A DNA stretch of 64,000 nt from Salvator merianae (lineage: Eukaryota > Chordata > Lepidosauria > Squamata > Teiidae), in NCBI GenBank assembly GCA_003586115.2, contig QVOM02000025.1:48534444-48598443 (forward strand), read 5' to 3'. Below, piece by piece: positions 23,870 to 35,380 of this stretch. The translations under genes were made by a program, and so were the position numbers. Within the stretch, counting starts at the first letter, position 1; every line of letters begins with the position of its first letter. The notes below the pieces were generated by a model. It did no database searches and was not told the DNA's origin. It was given only the letters and a program-made list of their open reading frames with translations.

Positions 23870-24260
23870 TTTTATATATTTCTTTCCCACCCTATACCTA
23901 GAGGTCTCAGGGTGGGCTACAATACAACCAATGAAAGCACAATTAAAAATGCTAATAAAATGCAATAAAAATAACAATAAAATCTTTATGCAAAGGAAAA
24001 GGGAGCAGTTTCTTCAGCTAAAGAGCAGCGTAAAGACATATATGACTAAATGCATGCAATATATTTGTAACTGGGTGGTAACTATTAAATACTTCTGCAT
24101 CTAGAGATGGTCTCAAAAGGAAGGGGTGCACCACTGTCTCTTTCAGAACTAGTGAAACAGCCCCTTCTCACAGCAGAAGATCAACCATTCCTAACACGAA
24201 TCCAGCTAAGTCCCTCCAGCTAGTTTTTATCCTGAAAGGGCCTTGGAAATCTCGCATAGC
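23870..24260 (-). mobile_element. retroposon with L2-like LINE tail, antisense
   Basis: TTTCCCACCCTATACC and AGAGGTCTCAGGGTGGGC at the left edge are the reverse of the L2-like tail. The body, with AGTTTCTTCAGC and AAAGAGCAGCGTAAAG, matches 14060-14095 (CTTCTTCAGTTAAAG, AGAGTAAAG). It is the closest relative of the 13960 copy. Confidence 0.68.
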
Positions 24261-24316
24261 AAGCCTTCAATTGCAACATTCCCTCTTTTTCCAGTCCAAA
24301 GCCTACCACTTTAAGG

Positions 24317-24389
24317 GTCTTTCTTTCTTTCCTTGCTTCCTTCCTTCCTTCCTTCCTTCCTTCCTTCCTTCCTTCCTTTCTTTCTTTCT
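24317..24389. repeat. (CTTT)n(CTTC)n polypyrimidine microsatellite
   Basis: All-pyrimidine tract with CTTC core units flanked by CTTT units on both sides. Confidence 0.97.
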
Positions 24390-25224
24390 GATTTATTAGT
24401 GTTTACCAGTTGTCTGGTAAACACTGCCTCAAGCAGTGTGGTTAGTAATACATTCAGTGTGAGGCAGAATGTACCAGCAGACTCCTGTATCATCATGACT
24501 GTGCCTTTTCTCTATTATCAAAGTAGAAGAATGAAATATCCCTGGGTCTGAAGTTGTAGGCCCAAGGACGCCTAACAACAGCCCTAGACTCTGTGTGCTG
24601 GGAGAATGTTCTAGCCACCAACAGTGCTTGTCTGTATGGTGGCAGCTGGAACGGGACATAGACTGGAAGAATGGGGAACCATTTGAAGGTGATGCTTTCC
24701 TTAGTGTGGTTTTTATGTCTGGGATGCTACAGCCATGAGGCCCCAGGGAATGTGCTGGCATACAGAACCAGCATTGCCAAGCTCCAGCTAGCTATTGGAC
24801 CATACAAAAGCTGCCTTACAATTCATGATTCAGTATTTTAGGGAAACCGTCAACAGTATTTTAGCTTCTTATTTGGCCATCTGTTAATGTATACGTCAAT
24901 CTTGTTTGCTTTATATACCATATGTTAGCCAATACCTGCTCAAATTCTGTGCAAAAATTAACTAAGAGGTTCTCCAAGTTAATTGTATTTTTATATCCTA
25001 TATGGTCTAAGGACATAGGATTTGTATTATCCCTTACAGATATCTATTTTATGTGTGTGTTTTCTTTATCACTTGCAATTGTGTTCATTAATCTGTTGTG
25101 TTATAGTTTTTAACCTGACTCTACAGGATAGCAGAAACAGAGGCAAGATGTGCACAGGCCTTTTATGTTGCCATGGTCACACACTTGTATGCTCTGTTAC
25201 AATGCAAAAAATGATATGAAGGTG
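24390..25224. other. no gene seen
   Basis: No recognised repeat. The minus-strand frame at 24429-24761 (110 codons) has no domain that I recognise. Confidence 0.45.
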
Positions 25225-25345
25225 CAGAGGACACACGTTCCTACACCCTGGGAACACTCCTCGCTCTTCCATAAGCACTCATCAGAGTGCTATAATAGCA
25301 AAGCAATAGGAAAAATTGTGCCTTCCCCTCCTCATCATGCAGATA
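25225..25345 (+). repeat. unnamed interspersed repeat, copy 2 of 3
   Basis: AAGCACTCATCAGAGTGCTA then TAATAGCAAAGCAATAGG, aligned with 2755-2905 and with the reverse complement of 61085-61225. The core GCACTCATCAGAGTGC is itself palindromic. Confidence 0.55.
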
Positions 25346-25691
25346 TACCTTGGTGTGTTCATGCTTTGTATAATACTGAAAAACGGTCAAATTCTATTGC
25401 AAAACAGCCTCAGCTGGGAATATTGGATCAGGGGAAAAAAGTTCCCTGGATCTGAAGTTGCTGGGAGCAGCAGCATTCTTTCTACATTGTGTGGCTTTAG
25501 ATTTGCTTGTTTTTCCATCAGGATTTCACCGTAATCCTGTCTCCACTGGACTGTCTTTTCTACCTACTAAACTGTTTGGAACTACACATACTCGAGTCAT
25601 GAAGACTCTGCAGGCATCAAATATAAATGTACCCTCATCTGATATTTAACGCACAAGCAATACTTCCTTTTGATGCAGCAAACACTATGTT

Positions 25692-25697
<6 letters not shown>

Positions 25698-25760
<63 letters not shown>
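25698..25760. repeat. compound (TA)n(GA)n microsatellite
   Basis: About 12 TA units followed by about 19 GA units. Confidence 0.97.
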
Positions 25761-25763
<3 letters not shown>

Positions 25764-25993
25764 GAATAAAGCAGCACAAAAGCATTATTATCATCAACAC
25801 TTGAGAAAAGAGCAAAATAGTATTTCATAAATAAGAACCAAAGTCACTGCTGGCTACATTCCAAAACTGAAAAAATGATTTAGTTGCCTTTTGAATTAGC
25901 CCTCACAATCACATTTTCTGAATGTCACCTTACTTTTTTTTCAATTTATAGATCCCAATTCTGAACTTTATTCTTAGTTCTATTACTGATAAT

Positions 25994-26248
25994 GGAGAGG
26001 AGTGAATGGTTCAAATTTGAACCAAACCTGTGGGGGTCCAAATAGAATCCCACAAATGACTTGTGCCAAACTGGTTTATAATGGAACTCATTTTTCCCCT
26101 TTTTGCAGGGCTTTAAAAACATTTTTAAAGCAATGAACTTGTTCAACAAACCACTGAGCCAGTTCAAAATTTAAACAAAATCACACATGCACACGCACGC
26201 ACGCATGCACGCACACACACATACAAAAGATGTGTGTGTACATCCCTA
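25994..26248. mobile_element. probable small hAT-like element, GGTTCAAA-rich subtype
   Basis: The right end GTGTACATCCCTA (26236-26248) is the typical family end. The left end near 25994 is degenerate (GAGAGGAGTGAATGGTTC). TTCAAATTTGAACC at 26010-26023 is a palindrome typical of this subtype. A (CACG)n/(CA)n tract at 26182-26222 has grown inside. No target duplication could be matched. Confidence 0.5.
26182..26222. repeat. (CA)n/(CACG)n microsatellite
   Basis: Alternating purine-pyrimidine tract with CpG-containing ACGC units. Confidence 0.9.
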
Positions 26249-26917
26249 GTATGTGTCTGTGTGTGTGTGAGAGAGAAACAGTTAAGCCTTATCTACGCTG
26301 ATGACAAGTGCTTTATAGTTCCAACTCCTTCCCCAAGACACCAAAAAAAAAAAAAAAAAAGTGGTAAGCCACACCCATGGTCATCTTATATTACTTCATT
26401 ACAACTTGGGAGTGGGAAATCTATAAGTTTTCTAACTCAAAATATTCTGTCCAGACCATTACATAGGACCCTGACTGAGACATGGCAAGGACACAGAGAG
26501 CTTCATAGTGAAGCAACATGGCGGTTTTGTGATAAGAAACCATACCATAAAATTGCAATTACATGGTTATGTGCTTCAGCAACTAACTCTCCTGGCCAGT
26601 CCATCCTCCTAGCCTCCTGCATAAACATTTTTGTATCCTCCCTGCTTTCCCAAGCCTGGATCTTGAAGGGCTATCCCTTGCCTAACCACGAGTTAACCAT
26701 AATTTGCCATATCCATATACCATGAGAACTCAGGGTTGACAAAGTCTGTTGCAAAAATGTGCAAAACTTTAACCACAAGTAGCACTTGCTTCAGGAGGAC
26801 TTTATGCTGTGAGCCACTCTGAGGTGTACATAGAGGTTGATGAGGGAAATCAGAGATAAGGCCCTGCAGGTTGCACAGAGGAATACGGCAACACTGATAT
26901 CCTCACAAATACACAGA
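26249..26917. other. no gene seen; poly-A at 26343-26360
   Basis: A 163-codon plus-strand frame (26234-26725) crosses the poly-A run and part of the neighbouring microsatellite. It has no domain I recognise and is not treated as a gene. Confidence 0.45.
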
Positions 26918-27495
26918 GGGTGCTTTCGCACTTACCAGAGGAGAACGTTCTAATTAGCAGGCTTCAGGCCGGTGAAGATGGAGTCTGAGTGCTATATGCA
27001 CTTGCCAGCCAGGGAAATGACTCCAAGCTGACCAGCAGAGGGAGCAGTGCTGAAGGGAATCCACTAGGCAGGAAGTGAGGTAGCGAATCATAAAGGCACG
27101 GATGCGAAGATAGAGCTAGTAATCCGAACCATAGAGCTACTGCGTCAAAGTTAAAGGAGCCCATTTTGGGGCTGTTTTTGAAATGGCAGCTAGGGTTCAA
27201 AGCCCAAAGGGCAAACTGGGTTGCGAAGCAGCAGACCATGCCTGCGTGGCTGCGCCAGCCCGTCCCCGCTGCCATTTCGAGCCAGGAAGCAGTGTGAAAG
27301 CACCTTCCCCAATCTGCGCTTGATCATGCAGGTCGGAATCAAGACAGCACATTACTTGTCTAGCCTTGCCCAGCTTCAGGTATGTATCAGGTGAGTCTAA
27401 GTGAGAATCAGGAATGGCGTGTGCACGCGCAAATGTGAATCCTCCATTCTAGCCAGCGGCCAAGAACGTTCTGCTTCAGAAGTGTGAACAGGCCA
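26918..27495. mobile_element. non-autonomous DNA transposon, GGGCCTGTTCGCAC family, complete copy (A)
   Basis: The 578-bp element is flanked by AGA on both sides (26915-26917 and 27496-27498), a candidate 3-bp duplication. The left end is GGGTGCTTTCGCACTTACC, the right end the reverse type AGTGTGAACAGGCCA. The interior, with CAGACCATGCCTGCG and GCTGCCATTTCGAGCC, aligns with copies at 44559 and 57355. It contains the uninterrupted sequence (about 27345-27395) into which the hAT-like element at 45018 inserted in the 44559 copy. Confidence 0.85.
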
Positions 27496-29389
27496 AGAGT
27501 GCAAACCATAAATCTGGCTGCTGCCCAGGGGCCCAAGGGTCACTTCTAATAGCTTGAGTCTCATTATTGCCTTAGCCTGTTCATTACTTCAAGCAAATTG
27601 CAATGGTAATTTTAAGAGCCATATCCCATATTATTTCCTGTCTCACTGACAAATCATCCTTGAAGAGCACAGTCTCCCAGACCTGCCAACTACAATTAAT
27701 ATTCCTGAACAACTCAAAAATAAAAAAAATAAAAAAATAAAAAATCTAGTCCTCCTGACAGAGCTGGTGGGTGAAACACTAAGCATAATTTGCACAGTAT
27801 TAAAATGCCACCATGAAAGTGCTCAAAGAACACTGATATCACCGATTCCCCCAATGATTGTGCAAAATGCTATTATAAATCTATAAAAAGCACTGTTAGC
27901 AGTGCTTTCTGCAGAGTAGCATAAAACACCCTGATAGTGCTTTCCCCTATTCTACTGCTTCACTGCCACAGTGCAAACCTATCTTTAAGCACTTATAGTA
28001 GTCTGAAAAGCACAAACCTGTTCTGTATGGCTCAGAAAATGACCAACTTTCATGACCACTTCCTATATTTCTGAAATTGTCCTGGGCAGACAGGTGTGAT
28101 GCTGAGCGGAAGGCTGGGAAGCATGTGAATAACTCAGTTCCTGCTTTTATGACTAGAACAATTGTTCCAGACCTAGAAGTGGCAGGAACTGCTGTCACAT
28201 GGATTCTGTTGCATTCTCCTCTATAAAAATCAAATAATAATTTCATGTTGTGGCCCTACGTTGGAAGATATGTCTGCACTATAAATTTGGATTCACCTAT
28301 AACTCCGCTCACAGACCTGAACTTATTATAGCGCATGCACCTTGATAGTTACTATGTTCTAATCATTGATTAAAATAAACATCTTTGTCTTTTACATAAA
28401 TAGTTTAATTTTCAGTTTTCATCTTCATTTTGTGATGGTTTCTTAATTTCTGTAATCCAATTTTATAAAATGTATCCACTGAACATTCAGAAACATATGA
28501 TTATCAGCATACATACTATTGCTTTTGCCTTTATTTATTTATTTATTTATTTATTTTTATTTTGGCTGAAATAATATCACCATGCAATCAGGTAACAGCC
28601 CAGCTGGTCTGGGACTGCCATGGTTATATAACTGGTTAAAGCACTTATAAGTATATTTAAATTAAAAGCTTATTGTTGTAGAAGTACACCCTTAATGAGG
28701 TTTTCAGGTTTCTTTTTCTTTTCCCCTTCAACACACATAGCATACATTTTCACTGCATATACTTCACTCTGCCTCCAAACAGTATTTAACTTCATACTAT
28801 GCATTTTATATATGTTTAATTCAAAGCACTGTTAGCCATATCAGTTGTGATTTTAATTTCATTGCATTCCATTCAGAAGTAATACATTATTTTGGTTTTG
28901 CTGTTATTTATGACGTTGCTGCCCCTCCCTCACACAATCAGCCCCATAGATTACTTGCTTGCAATATATACAAGCTGACAGAGCCTACTGGGTCAACTAG
29001 TTTATAATTAATTATTGATTAGATATTACAATCTTGTGTTGAGTCTCATCTGAAAACCAGAATGCTTCTTTGGCGCTCATGCTAGCATTTATTAAATATG
29101 CATTATTAATCTGAATTATGTTATGTTCAAATATAAGCCCTTAGAGCAAAGATAATGACTGTAGCATTAGTATTTCTAAAACAGAATTGATTTTTTCAAC
29201 TTTATCAAATTAGCTGAAAGATGGGGTGTGCTGTTGATATTGACAAATGACTGCTACAGGCCAGAATAGTTGGGTAACATTGCCACAAAATTCCTAGCAC
29301 AGCAAATTCAAGAAACATGTTCCTTTGGGAACAGAGATCCATTTTTTATTCTTGCTTGAAGTTTGATTTTATCTATAGATCATATATAT
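27496..29389. other. no gene seen; candidate conserved non-coding stretch 28960-29250
   Basis: A (TTTA)n run lies at 28530-28556. Bases 28960-29250 are repeat-free and hold dense homeobox/POU-type words (TAATTAATTATTGATTAG, ATTAAATATGCATTATTAAT). That pattern is common in developmental enhancers of amniotes, but conservation cannot be judged from one sequence. Confidence 0.3.
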
Positions 29390-29441
29390 TAGTATTAGTA
29401 TTACTACTACTACTACTACTACTATTATTACTATTATTATT
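29390..29441. repeat. (TAC)n/(ATT)n trinucleotide microsatellite
   Basis: Eight or so TAC units followed by ATT units, directly left of another antisense retroposon. Confidence 0.93.
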
Positions 29442-29760
29442 GGTGTGATTCTGTGACTATGATCTAAACAAGATTATTACTAGCACTCAAGGGAGTAGAT
29501 TCCATGTCCAGAAGCAAGTCAGGCCCCAGTGATGTGTGGTGACCATAGTCCAAGACCATTGTTGGTGCATGCTGGCCATCCTCTTGATGTAGTCTTAATG
29601 GTTGTGTGGACTTTACTACAGTTAGAACTATGAACTTGATTCAATGGTTAATTGCCAACCAGTGCAGCCCCTTTAAGAGTGATATGATGTGTGTCTAGCC
29701 AGTAATACTCACCAAAAGAATCCATTGAAAGAATTAGCATGGTTTCAAAGAGTTCCATTT
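29442..29760 (-). mobile_element. retroposon body of the LINE-tail family, antisense
   Basis: GAACTTGATTCAATGG and GCCAACCAGTGCAGCCCC followed by GTGATATGATGTG is a conserved block of the same squamate repeat as 13960-14660 (there with GCAAACAGTACAATTTC). The trinucleotide tract at left stands where the tail microsatellite does in the 13960 copy. Confidence 0.5.
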
Positions 29761-29786
29761 TTTTTTAATGTTGAAATTGCTGAACC

Positions 29787-29787
<1 letters not shown>

Positions 29788-29833
<46 letters not shown>

Positions 29834-29844
29834 CAGACAGATAG
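29788..29844. repeat. (GATA)n microsatellite with GACA variants
   Basis: About 14 GATA units, the last few GACA. GATA/GACA tracts are abundant in squamate genomes. Confidence 0.97.
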
Positions 29845-32631
29845 AATATTCAAGCCCAGCTACACATAAACCTTACTTCCTGCTTCAAAAGCAAATTGGC
29901 ATGAATTTTGTTTCAGGCAAGCACAAACCTAAAATAGAACATGCACATCCAGTGCATTTATTTGTCTGTCACACCAAAGGCAATGTAGTGCCTAGTGCAC
30001 AAGGAGTTGCTTAGCCCCATATCACACTTCTTCTGAAACACTTCCCATCACTGGAAGTAATTATTCCATAGAACCTGCCAAGTTCTGGTTGCTCTCTTTT
30101 ATTCTGCTCTGCTCATGCACAGATGCCTTCTTCTCTCTCCTCTCTGCAAGTCTATTTGACAGCAGGTCTATTTAGCTACCAAAGTCCTTAATGCACAACA
30201 CTGCAAACACACAAACAAAAGCTAAAGGAGGGTACTACAACATCTCAAGCCATTTGGGCAGTTCTGGACTCAAACTCACAGACGTCTCTTGGTAACTGCA
30301 TTAAAGAAACAACAGTTGCATCCCCCCCCCCCTCTTTTCAGGACATGCTGATAGCTACAACATTTTGCAAGCATAAAATATGCAATATCAGCATCTGTAA
30401 GAAGATGTAGCATTGCATTTCCAAACTGATTCCTTCATTTTCCCCAAAGTATAACTACACATAATTCTAATATGTACCAGATAAACAACTCCACTTTCTC
30501 CTTTCTAATTCTCCAATTCACTCTTTCTTGTTAATTTTCAGAATTAGAGCAAAGAAGAGAAAGTGTGTGGTTATGTGGAGACATTGGGGAAAATTACAGG
30601 TTCCTTGAAAAAGCTTGGCTTTTGTGACGATAGATCATTTCCTCAAACTTTTATTAGGAATTTAGATAGGGCTTTTCCGTGGAAGTACTGACTATATTTT
30701 GTCAAAGAGAAAAAATATAAAATTTTAATATTAGACGCTGCTTTCTTTGAGGACTAGAAATGCTTCTTTAGACATGATCAGATCAGTTGATAAAAGAAGC
30801 AGAGATTCACTGCTAAAGAGACATGACTTCATCTGAAACCCTGTCACATCCAGCTATCATTGCTTCAGCACTAGAACATTTTGCACAACATTCTGCAGCC
30901 ATGAGACATGCTTTATGGGCACAAGCACAGACAATCACTGCATTGCTGGGCTGGGAAAAGCCATTTTATGGAGGTAGGAAGCACTGCCAAAATGTACAGA
31001 GAGTGCATAATCTCACACTTTCCCTTTCTACATCTCCGTAACTCTGCACACAATTCAAAATATTGTTGGTTTTATTAGTGTGTGATTTCATGCCTAAAAA
31101 ACAAAACAAATAAGTATATTACTATACAAAACAGGTTTGGATCAAACATTATTCAAACAGGAATGGTATCAAATTTAGCCATTCAATCTATCTTTATGTG
31201 ATATTGAGCTATTCACTCAGCCAACTTCTATCATGAATTAGCTATGAGGGGTAGAACACAGGAATCATCAATGAATATATGACTATTAAAAGAGTGGAAA
31301 ATGGGACAGAGTTCCTAGCATGGTTGCATTGTTTTAGAGATAGAGATGGATTTTGGCTCACTCAGGTGTAACAGATTAAATCATCTATGCTTGTGCAAGT
31401 GCTATCTTAGTGTTGTATAAGTGTTATAGACCACAAGTGCGGCATGTTGCTACCCGGCTTCCATGTAATAGCCTTGATAGTAATAACACTTAAAACATTT
31501 TTATGCAGCAAAGTTGTTTATTAAAAAAATCATATACACGTCCACCCAAAGTAGAGTGAGGATGACATCAAAATAGCACACCACAGTTTTAGCTGCCTTA
31601 GACTTTTATACAAGAATTTTGATGCTTTATTTGATCATGGCTTCAATCATTATACTGCAACCATAACACTTGAAAGCATAATTTAGCTCATAAAATTTAA
31701 TTACCTTTAGCACAACTACAAAACTTATTCTCTCTTTGTCTCTTTTTAGTGATCTTTTGAATGCTTGAGAAAACAAATATTGATTTCAAGTTGGATTGGT
31801 CTATGAGATTTACAACTTCCTGCATGCAGCTATTAAAGTGGAATCTCACCAATTTGCTGTATATTTTATTAAAGGTTAATATGTGCATTCATCATTGTGA
31901 GATTCTGTCACTGTCACGTTCTACAGCAGTGTGTTAAGTGTATTGTTTTGTTCAAACAGAAAACAAAAGCTAAAATATCTGGCTTGGACTTGGGTGACTG
32001 TATTGAAAGGTGTATGATAAGAAGTATTTGACAAAAGGTCAAATAAAATCTTCATGATGTTGGTATCATAATTACAAAAAAAAAGGACTGCATCAAATAT
32101 CAGTATTAAGCATATTGACTGCTTTTAATATATATGATAATCTGTACTTGATTTTTAAGTTCTGTTCCTGATAAGATTTGTGCAACAGTTAAGGTCTATA
32201 GGATCTTTAAAGTTTCTAGGATGCAATCATACCAGGAGGAAAGTGAATTGAGCTAAAAACATTTTGGGTGGGGCAATCTACCTGCCCTATGTTCCACATT
32301 ACTATATTAATGACACACAGAAAATGGTCAGCTTCTAAGACCAGTTCCAGAGCATTTCAAAATAGGACTGTGTTGTTCCCTGTCTCTGAAGTCTGCAAAG
32401 GCAGGAAGCACAAGGCATCTGGATGCCACACTTCTCTCATCTTGGGCTAGAGTATGCACTCCATCCCAGAAGGCACCATTATCCTTTGTCATGGGCATGT
32501 AGCATGAAACAACTTATTTGGACTTGAATTCATTTTTTTCTAATGTAGATGACAGTCCTAGTACTAAGTTGCACAAGAGTTGCACGACAGATTAATTTGA
32601 AGATCACTATGAGTGGGTCACGTTAAAAGTT
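29845..32631. other. no gene seen; unique A+T-rich DNA
   Basis: A C run at 30321-30330 is the only low-complexity feature. The open frame at 30823-31041 (72 codons) has no recognised domain. Confidence 0.5.
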
Positions 32632-33014
32632 AGAACGTAAGAACGTAAGAGGATCCTGGCTGGATCAGGCCACAGGTCATCTAGTTCTGTACCCTGTCTC
32701 ACACAGTGGCCCACCATTTGCTTCTGGGCATTCTTAAGCAGATGAAGGCAATATCTCCATCTGCTCTCAACTCCCTCCAAAAGCCCTTTAGAGGAATCAT
32801 GTGTGTCTCTTTAACCTGGAGGCAGTACCTAGGCATCCATTCTAGTAGACATTAATACACCTATCCTCTATTAATTTGACTAATCCTTTCTTAAACCTAT
32901 CCAGGCTGTTTGCTGTCACTACCTGTTCTGATAGTAATTTCCATAGACCAATGACTAGGGATGTGCACGAAAAAAAAAAAAAAAGATTCATTTTTGAATC
33001 GAAAATCTGAATGT

Positions 33015-34740
33015 TCTTTTTTTATTATATTTTTAGATATATAAAATTACACTAAATGATTCATGATTCCTCAACTAACATTTTTAATTACCAACCTCCT
33101 ACTTCTTCCCAGATTTCTTCTATATTTCATACTCCCCAACCACCCAGTTCTTTTCTTCTACCAATCATCTTCATTCCTCTTCATTCGTTCAATCAGCACA
33201 CACCAGTCCACTTTCCAGGTCCACTTTCCAATTCTTGCAAAAGGCCAATAGAGGGTTTCCAGTTTTCACAAAAATCTATCCACTGTCTTATTTCTCAGTA
33301 AATTATTATATTTATCCATTCTCAGCAAGCTATCAAAATCTTCTTCTCATATCAGTCTTCCAATAATTCAGCTTCTGCCCATTATTCTGCTAAGCCACTT
33401 CTTAAGTTCCTCCTTCTGATTCCTTCAGTTCTTTTTTCCTTTTCCTCCAGTCTTTTCCGTATTTGAACCAAAAATTTTGCATCTTATTCACAGAGTTCAG
33501 TCTGAATCTTTGTCGATTCCAAATAAAGGTTACTTCCTTTACTGTTCACCTCATATACTCCTTTCTCCCTTGTAAGATTTTTCCCGGGGCTTCCTTCAAT
33601 GAAAAAGTAGAACCTTGAGCTGGTGCTAGTAGTGACTCATACTGTTTCACTTGAACAACATCTCTTGTAACTGTCCTCACAAAGAACACCATTACATCCC
33701 TTGACACATTATCTGTGGTAGGTTCAGATGCCTCTATTTGTATTTCTTGTGCCATAAATTTTGTCTGAGGAATTTCTGCCTTAAAATTGTCCAGTTTCAG
33801 AGCCTTATCCTTTATTTAATGAAGTTCATTGTATACAACACCTATTTCATTTTTAAGGTCTTGTCTTAATCTCTCAAAATTCTGCCCCTGCTTTTCAAAG
33901 GATATACACAATTCCTGAAAAATAAAGTCCATTTTTTTATGAATAGAAATCATTGGGTCTAATTCCAAAGAACACCTCTGTTCTTTTGGCTGTTTGTCTT
34001 TTTCTAGTTTTGACTTTCCTGTCACCATATTTCACAACTTCCCAGATTTAAGATGCAATGATTCAATCCTCCAGTACATGTTCCACAGCACTTATGACTT
34101 AGTCCTCTGAAGAAGCCCTCTAATGGTCATTCACTGTTAAGAGCATTTTTTTCCCCCTCAGGGAAAGAAACAGCTGGTGCCATTAATCTTCCCAGCCTGC
34201 TTGTCTTAGCTGATAATAAGCAGTTTCAGTATATTTTAATGAAACACTGCCAACCCCAGCATGTTAAAAAAACAAAACAAAACACAGAACTTTGAATGAT
34301 TTATCCATGGATTAAACACCTTTGCAAATATTTTAGCATCTTGCTGAATTACGATGTTTAAACTTTCAGCATATATTATCCAGGCTGTAATTGTAGAGGT
34401 TTTATCTTTAAGTAGTATCTTCATGAATTAAAAGAGGATTGGCCAAACTTACTGCCTTTAGAGATGACACACAATGTAATTTGGGAATGTTGTTGATATT
34501 CCTCCAGCTCCGTCCAGCTCCTCCAGTACACGGGCTGCTGTGAATCCCTTGCTGCCCCCATTGGGAGGGATACTTGTTTGGAGCTTTAATGAGGAATCCC
34601 TCCACATTCCTGTCACTCAGGAAGATGAAATCTTCTGACAGAGGGGATTTAGATTCCCCCCTCTGTGTTCTCACGTTGTAGTTTGCTCAGAGGAAAAAAT
34701 CCTCTCAGCAACTACATTCGGTCATCTTCCCAGAAGCACT
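33015..34740 (-). mobile_element. L1-like retroelement with 5' end and ORF1-like frame but no ORF2
   Basis: Read on the minus strand, the insert begins near 34735 with CTTCTGGGAAGATGACCGAA, the style of an L1 5' end. It runs through a roughly 700-bp leader to an ORF1-like frame (34028-33546). It ends in C/A-rich 3' sequence and an A-rich terminus at left (33013-33035 is T-rich on the plus strand). No reverse transcriptase motif lies between ORF and tail. Ordinary truncation removes 5' sequence, so keeping the 5' end and losing ORF2 implies an internal deletion or an ORF1-only lineage. L1 affinity is inferred from the leader, coiled-coil-like ORF and tail composition. Confidence 0.55.
33546..34028 (-). 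pseudogene. L1 ORF1-like coiled-coil protein, one in-frame stop
   Basis: The minus-strand frame starts at an ATG at 34026-34028 and continues 161 codons to a stop at 33546. It is broken only by a TAA at 33816-33818 after residue 70. Residues 1-20 are Lys/Glu/Gln rich. Residues 25-70 have heptad-like spacing (FIFQELCISFEKQGQNFERL), which suggests a coiled coil as in L1 ORF1 N-termini. After the stop the frame continues IKDKALKLDNFKAEI, then turns to a less typical sequence. The RRM and C-terminal domains of L1 ORF1 (usually about 300 residues in all) are not seen. It could instead be the leader protein of another LINE clade. It lies within the 33015-34740 insert. Confidence 0.5.
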
Positions 34741-35380
34741 TTTTTGCCATGTTTAAACCAAGAAAATGACATTTTCAATGGGAAAATGAATGCGAAAAAT
34801 GCAAAAATGAATGTGAAAAATGCATTTTTTGTTAACGGAATTCACTGATGAATCAAAAATCTGAATTTTTGATTCATCAGTGAATTCCATTATCAAAAAA
34901 ATGCATTTTTTGCTTTTATTTTTGCATTTTTTGCATTCGTTTTCCCATTGAAAATGCCTTTGAAAATGTCATTTTCATGGTCTATACATAGCGAAAAAGA
35001 GCAAAAATGTGAATATTTAAAGAATTTCATTTTTGCAAAAGAATAGGCTTTTTTGTTTTTGATTGAAAACCCATAAGTGTGAGGAAAGTCATTTTCATTG
35101 TGATGCAAAAATTTGCAAAAATGAATCTTTTGAATACAAATCGAAATTTGTACATCCCTATCAATGACTTCTGGTTGAACAAAATACGTTCTGATGCCAG
35201 TTCTAACTCTCTTGCCCATCACCTTCATAGAGAGACCCCTGGTTCTAGTGTTGTATGATAGAGAATTTTATCTATCTTTCCCATACCATGCATGATTTTA
35301 TATATTTCAATTAGTTCACCTCTTAAATTCCTTCATTCAAGAATGAAGAGGCATATTTGTATTATTTTATTTATTGAGAG

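Larger units (their letters stand above)
32956..35160. mobile_element. hAT-like foldback element carrying an L1-like insert
   Basis: Ends TAGGGATGTGCACGAA (32956) and GTACATCCCTA (35160), with 8-bp flanks CCAATGAC/TCAATGAC differing at one base. Bases 34780-34960 contain a long palindrome centred near 34868 with AAAATGCATTTTTT and TGAATCAAAAATC/GATTTTTGATTCA words. The family normally spans 0.3-1.1 kb. The extra 1.7 kb at 33015-34740 is an inserted retroelement. Confidence 0.85.
32632..35380 (-). mobile_element. CR1 LINE 3' region, antisense, split by an hAT-like element
   Basis: Bases 32632-32955 and 35161-35380 together form the 3' end of a CR1 LINE in antisense. The 3' terminus is at left, with AGAACGTAAGAACGTAAG, then GGCTGGATCAGGCC and CACACAGTGGCCCACC. 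The part after the insertion continues with GGTTGAACAAAATACG, CCTGGTTCTAGTGTTGT and CATGCATGATTTTATA, the end of the reverse transcriptase ORF read in reverse. The break is exact: the octamers CCAATGAC and TCAATGAC flank the insert. The left part (about 32830-32860) is an uninterrupted version of the site where another hAT-like element sits at 52771. Confidence 0.88.

Noticed and set aside
26234..26725. 163-codon open frame
   Set aside because: It runs across a TG tract and a poly-A run and has no recognisable domain.
29788..29844. Regular short repeats that could be mistaken for a CRISPR array
   Set aside because: Perfect tetranucleotide units without spacers; the DNA is vertebrate.
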